Origin: Kiritimatiellia bacterium
Lineage (GTDB): Bacteria; Verrucomicrobiota; Kiritimatiellia; RFP12; UBA1067
Reading direction: 5' to 3'
Length of the DNA stretch: 13,603 nt
Assembly: GCA_017936245.1 (NCBI GenBank)
Contig: JAGBFY010000399.1
Coordinates: 1-13,603, forward strand
Each line of letters opens with the position of its first letter. The stretch's first letter is position 1. The notes below the pieces were generated by a model, which had not been told where the DNA came from, did not search any database, and was given only the letters and a program-made list of their open reading frames with translations. Both the position numbers and the translations under genes were made by a program. Below, piece after piece: positions 8,040 through 13,603 of the stretch.

Positions 8040-9926
8040 ATGATTGTTAAAACATCCATGTTTTGTGCGGCAGCTTTCACGACTGTTTTCGTTGTTAGTG
8101 CTGAGCAGCTGATCAAAAACCACGATTTCGAGGGCGGAATCAAGGACGGCAAAGCCGTCGGATGGAATTACGACGGCAAGAGGTGCACGGCAGGATATGG
8201 ATTCGGACGAAACTACTCGAACGGAATCAGATATGTCGGCGACGGCGGGGCATACGAGTGGGTGCATCAGCGTGTACCTGTGACAGTCGGCGAAAACTAC
8301 AGATTTGAAGCCTGGGTCAAAACGGAGAATATCGTCGGCAAGAAGGGGGTTGCAATCTATGCTTCGTGTTATAACGCACAGGGCAGATGGTGTGAAACAT
8401 CGTCGAGTCCGAGCGTGGCTTCCACATCTGACGGCTGGAAACATGTGACGGTGGATCTCACTCCTCAGAAGAATGCCGTTTATGTAGAGGTAAGTATACG
8501 TGTCGCAGATGGCGAGACCGGCACATTCTACGCAGATGATTTTTCATTCAAAAAGGTTGTGCGTCCCCCAGTGAAATTTCTTGTAAATGACGCGTACCGC
8601 GATACGGCAACAGGCGGAAATGTCACGTTCAAGCTTGTTTCAAACCTTACAGACTCTGAAATAGCGGCAAAGGGGTGGACGGGTGAGATCAGGCTACCGA
8701 ACAAGGCGTCTACGTCATATTTCAAAAAGATTCAGGCTCCCGCTTTCACCAACGGAGTGTGTACGTTCACGGTGAACATGGATCAGATGCCGTTCGGGAA
8801 ATTTCCGGTGGCGTTTGCTTTTGTCGACGACAAGAAACGCACGGCGGTATGCGAAACCGTGTTCTTTAATCACGTAAAGGAGCTTCCTAAGCGGCGCGTC
8901 TCGATTGATGCAATGGGCAGAACGATTTTTGACGGAAAGCTGTTTTTCCCGTTCGGGATGTATATGGATGCTTTTGCGGGTAAGAAAGCCGAGAAATATA
9001 CAAAGGGGCCGTTCAACTGCCCTGTGCCGTATGCGACCCTTACGCGGGATCAGCTCGATTTTGCCCATCAAAAAGGGTTGAAAGTCGTCTATTCGCTCAA
9101 GAACATCTATCGCGGATACGGCTTTCAGCCTTTCCCTATCGCGGACGAGGCTGAAGAGGAGGCCTTCGTTGCCGCGAAAGTGGCGGCGATCAAGGATCAT
9201 CCCTCTCTGCTCGCCTGGTACATTCAGGATGAAATGGGCCCAGGAATGGTCCCCCGCTTGAAGGTGCGCGACAGGCTTATCAGAAAAGTTGATCCGGATC
9301 ATCCTACTGTAAGCTGCTTCTGCCGCCCGGAGTCGGCGCTGGAGTATATGGATACATCCGATATTCAGGGGACGGATCCTTATCCGTTCGGCCGTCAAGA
9401 TACTGTAAGGATTGAACGCGTAGGGAAGGAAACGCGTAATGTCTTCAATGCGTATTTCGGCATGCGTCCGCTTTGGCAGGTTACGCAGGCCTTTGATTCG
9501 AGCTATATCCACAAGGACAAGACAAAAATGCGTCATCCTACAGGCGAGGAGATGCTCAACATGTGTCTTCAGTGCGTGGCGGCGGGGGCGAACGGGGTGT
9601 TCCTCTGGAGCTATCATCACCTCGGCCAGAACGCGCTTGGTCACAGTCCTGAAGATTTTGACAAGTACTGGGACGAGGCATGCAGGGCGGGTGAAGCGTT
9701 TGTGAAGATGATACCGGTGTTCCTTGCGGAGGATATTTCCAATCTGGTCGAAGGAGTGCTGGATGACATGCCGGTGAGGGCATGGCGGCACAATGGTTCA
9801 ATCTGGTTTTTGGCGGTGAATGCGTCGTATGAAACCAAAAAGACGCAGGTGAAGATCGGCGGGAAAACCATTGACCTTGACATGCCGCCCCTTGGATATG
9901 TCCTGCAGCCGATAGCAAAGTTATGA
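8040..9926 (+). CDS. Exported CBM-like domain plus TIM-barrel glycosidase-like protein
   Basis: From the ATG at 8040 this is 628 residues with a signal peptide at 1-21 (V-S-A before E-Q). Residues 24-172 look like a CBM4/9-type jelly roll: 'LIKNHDFEGG' opening, 'V-G-E-N-Y-R-F-E-A-W-V-K' core and 'F-Y-A-D-D-F-S-F' closing strand. Residues about 176-285 are a second beta-sandwich. Residues about 288-560 are a (beta/alpha)8 barrel, with A-W-Y-I-Q-D-E-M at 392-399 giving a plausible strand-4 acid Glu398, T-D-P-Y-P at 445-449, W-Q-V-T-Q-A-F at 479-485 and V-F-L-W-S-Y at 520-525. A small beta domain ends the protein. It resembles clan GH-A-like proteins with a W-Y-x-x-D-E motif, but I cannot assign a family. 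No Glu occurs where the strand-7 nucleophile is expected; Gln483 is there. The CBM suggests glycan binding outside the cell. It sits 24 bases after the GH43 gene. Confidence 0.75.
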   Translation: MIVKTSMFCAAAFTTVFVVSAEQLIKNHDFEGGIKDGKAVGWNYDGKRCTAGYGFGRNYSNGIRYVGDGGAYEWVHQRVPVTVGENYRFEAWVKTENIVGKKGVAIYASCYNAQGRWCETSSSPSVASTSDGWKHVTVDLTPQKNAVYVEVSIRVADGETGTFYADDFSFKKVVRPPVKFLVNDAYRDTATGGNVTFKLVSNLTDSEIAAKGWTGEIRLPNKASTSYFKKIQAPAFTNGVCTFTVNMDQMPFGKFPVAFAFVDDKKRTAVCETVFFNHVKELPKRRVSIDAMGRTIFDGKLFFPFGMYMDAFAGKKAEKYTKGPFNCPVPYATLTRDQLDFAHQKGLKVVYSLKNIYRGYGFQPFPIADEAEEEAFVAAKVAAIKDHPSLLAWYIQDEMGPGMVPRLKVRDRLIRKVDPDHPTVSCFCRPESALEYMDTSDIQGTDPYPFGRQDTVRIERVGKETRNVFNAYFGMRPLWQVTQAFDSSYIHKDKTKMRHPTGEEMLNMCLQCVAAGANGVFLWSYHHLGQNALGHSPEDFDKYWDEACRAGEAFVKMIPVFLAEDISNLVEGVLDDMPVRAWRHNGSIWFLAVNASYETKKTQVKIGGKTIDLDMPPLGYVLQPIAKL

Positions 9927-10070
9927 ATAATTCCTAGATTCAAAAGATGTCGGCTGCGGGATTCTGCTGATTGCCGAACCGGAATAAAAAGACTGGATTG
10001 GAATTAACTTACGGAGAGAGCTATGAGAAAGAAACTCTATTTCAAACGTGTTCAGTGCGGAGGAGATGGT
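9927..10070 (+). other. Largest intergenic gap in the window
   Basis: About 144 bases (96 if the next gene starts at 10023). The first part is AT-rich. A weak inverted repeat (TCGGC at about 9949 with GCCGA at about 9973, 18-base loop) is not followed by a T-run, so I do not call a terminator. I see no convincing -35/-10 pair. It is the most likely place for an internal promoter or processing site, but only because of its length. Confidence 0.35.
10059..10064 (+). promoter_or_regulatory. Shine-Dalgarno site favouring the ATG at 10071
   Basis: GGAGGA, six bases before ATG-ATG at 10071. It lies inside the longer open frame that starts at 10023, which has its own weaker GGAG at 10013-10016, also six bases before its ATG. 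The stronger site and the compact signal peptide favour 10071. Confidence 0.6.
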
Positions 10071-12476
10071 ATGATGAAGCAGTTCGCCGCATGTCTTGTT
10101 GGGATGATGGCATGCATGTCCGCGTATTCTTCTGATGCTGGGAAGGGCACGGATGACCCCGTGTATTCGCCGGCGTATTTCTGGCTCTGGAACGACAGGC
10201 TTGATACTGATAGACTTTGTTCGCAATTGGAGGATATGTGTGCGCATGGGTTGCGTAACGTGTGCATACATCCGATGCCTAAGGCATTCCGTCCGGCGTG
10301 GTGCTCCACGAAGATGGCTCCGGACTATCTTACTCCGGAGTTTATCGAAGTGTACGCAAGGGTGGTGCGTCGGGCGGGAGAACTTGGCATGCACGCCTAT
10401 CTCTACGATGAGGGCGGTTGGCCGTCAGGCGGTGCCTGTGGACTCGTTGCAGCCGCAGACATGGACGGTAGTTTCGCACCTCGAGAAATCGCACTTGGCA
10501 AGGATGGCGGCACTGTTGTGCGGAGACGTCCCTATGCGCCTGGATACGCCGCGTATCCTTCTGTCGTGGAGAAGGGCACTACGCAGAAGTTCATCGAACT
10601 GACCCACGATGCGTATGCAAAGAGACTTGGGAAGGATTTGGGCACCACATCCCGCATCGTATTTACGGATGAACCGAACCGTCCTGCGAACCGTCCTGGC
10701 GTATCGCTTGGATGGACAGCCGATTTCCATGAGGTGTTCAAGGAGAAGAAGGGCTACGACATAATGCCGCACATGGCGGAACTCATCAGGAGGTACAACG
10801 ACTCCGACGACAGGCTTGCAAAGTTGAGGATCGATATTCATGATGTCATGGCCGATCTGTTTGTGGATCGTTATCTTCTCCCGCTTCGCGACTGGTGCCG
10901 TGCGCACGGCGTCCTTTCCGGAGGACATCTCAATGGCGAGGATGTTCCGGAAAAGGCGGCCGAATACGGGCATGGAAGCGTGCTTCGCAGTCTGCGCGCG
11001 ATGGATGTTCCGGGAGTGGACACGATCTGGCGCCAGCTTTTTCCGTTGGTTGCGGGTATGCCCGCCGTTACGCTGGCTTTCCCCCGGTATGCTTCTTCCG
11101 CCATGCACCAGAACGGCGGGCGTTTCGCCCTTTCTGAGTCCTTTGCGATATATGGTGATTCCGTGACTCCTGCGCAGATGAAGTGGGTAATAGATTATCA
11201 GATGGTGCGCGGCATCAACACCTTTGTGTTTGGCGCCTATGCGCAGTCGAATGCAGGGCAGTGGATGACGGCGTATGAGCCTCATTCAGGGCCGGTTGCT
11301 CCATACTGGGATTTCCAGCCGCACTGGTTCAAGTATGTTGAACGTTCGTGCAGGTTTGTGTCGCAGGGGCTCCCAGGAGCTGAGATTGCGGTGCTGTATG
11401 ATGTCCGCGGACTCTGGGCTGGCGGTTTCGACCGTGAGACGGCGGCGTGGAACCATCATGCGGTCGCCAGAACGCTTGATCGGATGAACTGCGACTATGA
11501 TTTTGTCGATGACGACCAGCTCGCCGCCGCAGAGCTGCTTCCCGGAGGGAGAATGAAGATAGGGGAAATGTCATATCGCGCAGTTGTTCTTCCTACGTCG
11601 AAATGGATGCGAACTGACGCCAAGAAGAGATGCGAGGAGTTCAAGTCTTCTGGCGGCATTCTTGCGTATGCCGACGATCTTTCTGCCGTGCCGCGCACAC
11701 TCTCGCTGTCGGGCGCATACGTTAATGAATTCCGTGTGATGAAGCGCAATGACGGCAACCGCAGCATATGGGTCGTGATGAACGAGGACGTGCATGCACG
11801 CTCCGTGAAATTGTCGTTTCCGGTAAAGGGCCCGGTTGTCCGGTATGATGCCGAGCATGACCGTTACGAACTGGTGTCCGAGAAATCCGACTTCGACCAC
11901 AAGTTCGCAGGAGGGGAGACTTCGATTTTCATTACCGGCGATGTGCCGCATGCGGAGCGTGCGGTTGCCTACGTCGGAAAGCGTGTGGAAATTTCGGATG
12001 GTTGGACGCTGAAGAAGCTTGTCTCCCATGTGGCGGGAGACGCTGATTTCGAGATCAAGCCGTGCGATGGAGAGGCGTGTCCTGCGGCCCTTGGAGACTG
12101 GAGGCCGTCACTCGGGGCTGATTTCAGCGGAAAGGCCTTGTATCGTGTTGAATTTGATTCCCCTGCTGAAGGCCGGGCGAAGCTTGATCTAGGTGATGTC
12201 AAATGGTGTGCCGCGGTCAAGTTGAACGACAAGGACTACGGTGCGCGTTTCTTTGGTCCGTTTGTGTGGAATGTCGAAGTCAGGAAGGGGAAGAATGTAT
12301 TGGAGGTTACGGTCGCGAATCTTCTGGCGAACCAGACGGGCGATGAGTCACTACGGGACCGCGTCATGCGTGAGTTCCCGCCGCTGAGTCCCTATGACGC
12401 GAAGCAGAGGGTGTTTGATCGAGAGAATCATGAATCTGGCCTGTATGGTCCTGTGTCAATTCAGTTTGAAAAATGA
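10071..12476 (+). CDS. Exported GH106-type alpha-L-rhamnosidase-like protein
   Basis: An 801-residue protein (817 from 10023). Residues 1-23 form a signal peptide (M-M-K-Q-F-A-A-C-L...). The mature part opens with a GH106-like TIM barrel: F-W-L-W-N at 37-41, an I-H-P-M turn, Y-D-E-G-G-W-P-S-G at 112-120, F-T-D-E-P at 198-202, H-L-N-G-E at 286-290, S-E-S-F at 355-358 followed by Y-G, then M-K-W and G-I-N-T-F-V-F-G-A. These match the order and spacing of GH106 and related barrels; Glu201, Glu290 and Glu356 are candidate active-site acids. Beta domains follow, and residues about 665-770 form a galactose-binding jelly roll (S-G-K-A-L-Y-R-V-E-F, then K-G-K-N-V-L-E-V-T-V-A-N). GH106 releases alpha-L-rhamnose with inversion using calcium. 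At about 800 residues it is shorter than characterised members of roughly 1000-1100, so specificity may differ. Confidence 0.75.
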   Translation: MMKQFAACLVGMMACMSAYSSDAGKGTDDPVYSPAYFWLWNDRLDTDRLCSQLEDMCAHGLRNVCIHPMPKAFRPAWCSTKMAPDYLTPEFIEVYARVVRRAGELGMHAYLYDEGGWPSGGACGLVAAADMDGSFAPREIALGKDGGTVVRRRPYAPGYAAYPSVVEKGTTQKFIELTHDAYAKRLGKDLGTTSRIVFTDEPNRPANRPGVSLGWTADFHEVFKEKKGYDIMPHMAELIRRYNDSDDRLAKLRIDIHDVMADLFVDRYLLPLRDWCRAHGVLSGGHLNGEDVPEKAAEYGHGSVLRSLRAMDVPGVDTIWRQLFPLVAGMPAVTLAFPRYASSAMHQNGGRFALSESFAIYGDSVTPAQMKWVIDYQMVRGINTFVFGAYAQSNAGQWMTAYEPHSGPVAPYWDFQPHWFKYVERSCRFVSQGLPGAEIAVLYDVRGLWAGGFDRETAAWNHHAVARTLDRMNCDYDFVDDDQLAAAELLPGGRMKIGEMSYRAVVLPTSKWMRTDAKKRCEEFKSSGGILAYADDLSAVPRTLSLSGAYVNEFRVMKRNDGNRSIWVVMNEDVHARSVKLSFPVKGPVVRYDAEHDRYELVSEKSDFDHKFAGGETSIFITGDVPHAERAVAYVGKRVEISDGWTLKKLVSHVAGDADFEIKPCDGEACPAALGDWRPSLGADFSGKALYRVEFDSPAEGRAKLDLGDVKWCAAVKLNDKDYGARFFGPFVWNVEVRKGKNVLEVTVANLLANQTGDESLRDRVMREFPPLSPYDAKQRVFDRENHESGLYGPVSIQFEK

Positions 12477-12536
12477 TTGAAAGCAAAGAAAATTCGCACG
12501 CCGTCTAGGCAATCTAAAGAACGGGAAGTTGAAGAG

Positions 12537-13603
12537 ATGAAGTTTAACTCACCGCTGTTTTCGGTAGCCATTCTGGTCGCTGTGTCTGCATTTCCTAGAG
12601 ACGTAGTAGGATCGATCAAAGAGGGGGCGTCTTTGCGTCAGTATGTCGCGAGGTTCAATGCTGATGACGCCGAGAGACATACAAATGCGATTTCGAATGC
12701 AAAGGCGCTGGAGTTTCTTGAATCGAATATACCTCTCTTTGAATGCCCCGACAAGGATATTGAACGGGCATACTATTTCAGGTGGTGGACGTTCCGGCGG
12801 CACATCAAATCCACCCCTCGGGGTTTTGTGGTGACGGAGTTCCTGCCGGATGTGCAGTGGGCCGGGAAATACAACACGATAAACTGCGCCGCCGGCCATC
12901 ACATAATGGAGGGGCGCTGGCTGAAGGACCGCAGATATATATCCGACTATTCGCGTTTCTGGTTCTCTGAGGGAACGATGACCGGACGCAGGGCGTATGT
13001 CTGTTGGCCTGCGCATGCGATACTTCAGTCCGTGAAGGTATCCGGGGAGACGGAATTCGCGACAGATATGCTGGACAGCCTTGTTGAAAACTGGAACGCA
13101 TGGGCAAAAGGCTGGGATGCGCCCGTGTATGTGGATCGCAGACTCCATCCCGACAAGCCGCACGATCTGTTCTTCATGGGGTTGAATCCAAATGGTCTGT
13201 TTTCGTCTGTAGATGACCGTGAGGGAAGCGAGAATTCCCTTTCCGGTGACGGATATCGCCCGTTGGTGAATTCAGCGATGTGGGGCGAGGCGGCGGCAAT
13301 AGCTGAAATTGCCGGACTGGCCGGCAGGAGTGATGTTGCGGATGATTTCAGGGCGAAAGCCGCCGCCCTAGAGAGGCGTGTGAAGAGCTGTCTTTGGAAT
13401 CCCGGCAAAGATTTCTTTACGACGCTGTCGCCTTCCGGCGAGCACAGAGGGATTCGCGAACTGTTCGGATACGCCCCCTGGTATTTCAATATGCCCTTGG
13501 TCGGCTTCGGGAAGGCATGGCGGTTCGTTGTCGATACGAAAGGGTTTTTCGCCCCGTGCGGATTGACCAATCCGGAGCAGAGAGCGCAAGGGTATGCGGT
13601 AGG
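12537..13603 (+). CDS. Exported MGH1/GH63-like (alpha/alpha)6-barrel glycosidase, 3' partial
   Basis: Translation from the ATG at 12537 is open to the right edge, giving 355 complete codons plus two bases. Residues 1-19 or so are a hydrophobic leader (MKFNSPLFSVAILVAVSAF), likely a signal peptide. The rest matches the MGH1-like branch of GH63-related barrels: F-E-C-P-D-K-D (68-74), Y-F-R-W-W-T (80-85), V-V-T-E-F-L-P (98-104), W-A-G-K-Y-N (108-113), C-A-A-G-H-H (117-122), E-G-R-W-L (125-129), an acidic D-D-R-E-G-S-E region (226-232), N-S-A-M-W-G-E (245-251), L-W-N (286-288) and G-F-F-A-P (336-340). Inverting hydrolysis of an alpha-linked sugar is the usual activity of the fold; the substrate is unknown. 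Catalytic residues are probably in the acidic loop, and a C-terminal part is missing from the window. It starts 60 bases after the GH106-like gene; a GAAGAG purine stretch abuts the ATG and GGGAAG lies about 10 bases further upstream. Confidence 0.75.
   Translation, partial: MKFNSPLFSVAILVAVSAFPRDVVGSIKEGASLRQYVARFNADDAERHTNAISNAKALEFLESNIPLFECPDKDIERAYYFRWWTFRRHIKSTPRGFVVTEFLPDVQWAGKYNTINCAAGHHIMEGRWLKDRRYISDYSRFWFSEGTMTGRRAYVCWPAHAILQSVKVSGETEFATDMLDSLVENWNAWAKGWDAPVYVDRRLHPDKPHDLFFMGLNPNGLFSSVDDREGSENSLSGDGYRPLVNSAMWGEAAAIAEIAGLAGRSDVADDFRAKAAALERRVKSCLWNPGKDFFTTLSPSGEHRGIRELFGYAPWYFNMPLVGFGKAWRFVVDTKGFFAPCGLTNPEQRAQGYAV

Larger units (their letters stand above)
1..13603 (+). other. Candidate polysaccharide-utilisation operon
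   Basis: Seven co-directional genes with gaps of 33, 9, 26, 24, about 144 and 60 bases. Every gene with a visible N-terminus encodes a signal peptide or lipoprotein leader, so the products work outside the cytoplasm. The predicted activities (GH43, GH106-like, MGH1-like, a CBM-linked barrel and two unassigned six-hairpin proteins) are complementary and fit breakdown of a branched rhamnose-containing glycan. No regulator, transporter or SusC/D pair lies inside. The operon claim rests on spacing and function only. Confidence 0.55.

Noticed and set aside
8715..9791. Minus-strand open frame of 358 codons
   Set aside because: Shadow of the TIM-barrel gene; His/Arg-rich, no recognisable domain.
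9949..9977. Possible terminator hairpin after the CBM/TIM-barrel gene
   Set aside because: The stem is only five pairs with an 18-base loop and no T-run follows; it is too weak to call.
12477..12536. TTGAAA as a promoter -35 box before the last gene
   Set aside because: No acceptable -10 sequence occurs 16-18 bases downstream.
12549..13570. Two minus-strand open frames at the right end
   Set aside because: The plus strand here encodes a continuous MGH1-like protein with several conserved motifs that is simply cut by the window edge, so these frames are shadows.
1..13603. tRNA, rRNA, CRISPR or insertion sequence
   Set aside because: Coding genes fill nearly all of the window; no direct repeat arrays, terminal inverted repeats, transposase motifs or cloverleaf-like intergenic sequence were seen by eye.

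Overview
The window carries seven genes, all on the + strand and packed head to tail. Gaps are 9 to 60 bases except for one of about 144 bases (9927-10070). The first gene is cut by the left edge and the last by the right edge. The layout reads as part of one polysaccharide-degradation locus. It contains five or six exported enzymes with carbohydrate-active folds and one large exported beta-helix repeat protein. No transporter, SusC/SusD pair, regulator, RNA gene, insertion sequence or CRISPR array is visible.

Likely host (inference): a PVC-group bacterium, most plausibly a gut-type Kiritimatiellota or Lentisphaerota lineage. Reasons are the moderate G+C, Shine-Dalgarno sites (AAGGAGG, GGAGGA), runs of exported glycosidases without SusC/D, a GH106-like protein, and a protein built of autotransporter-type repeats (N-T-Y-T-G-G motif, W-x-D-G and F-P-G-x-S-L motifs), which recur in those genomes. 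No rRNA or marker gene confirms this.

Layout: (1) 1-1605, 5'-truncated (alpha/alpha)6-barrel protein with a beta-sandwich front. (2) 1639-4128, exported LamG-like plus six-hairpin enzyme. (3) 4138-6606, exported protein made of two homologous beta-helix units. (4) 6633-8015, lipoprotein GH43 beta-propeller with an odd N-terminal extension. (5) 8040-9926, exported CBM-like domain plus TIM-barrel glycosidase-like protein. (6) 10071-12476, exported GH106-type alpha-L-rhamnosidase-like protein. (7) 12537 to the right edge, MGH1/GH63-like (alpha/alpha)6 barrel, 3'-truncated.

How they may work together (inference): GH106 (rhamnosidase), GH43 (arabinan/xylan/galactan-type linkages) and three unrelated (alpha/alpha)6 enzymes suggest stepwise trimming of a branched, rhamnose-containing plant or host glycan outside the cytoplasm. 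The repeat protein may hold the substrate or the cell at the surface. The most novel parts are the two (alpha/alpha)6 enzymes I cannot place in a family (genes 1 and 2), the TIM-barrel protein without an obvious nucleophile (gene 5), and the duplicated beta-helix protein embedded in the enzyme operon (gene 3).
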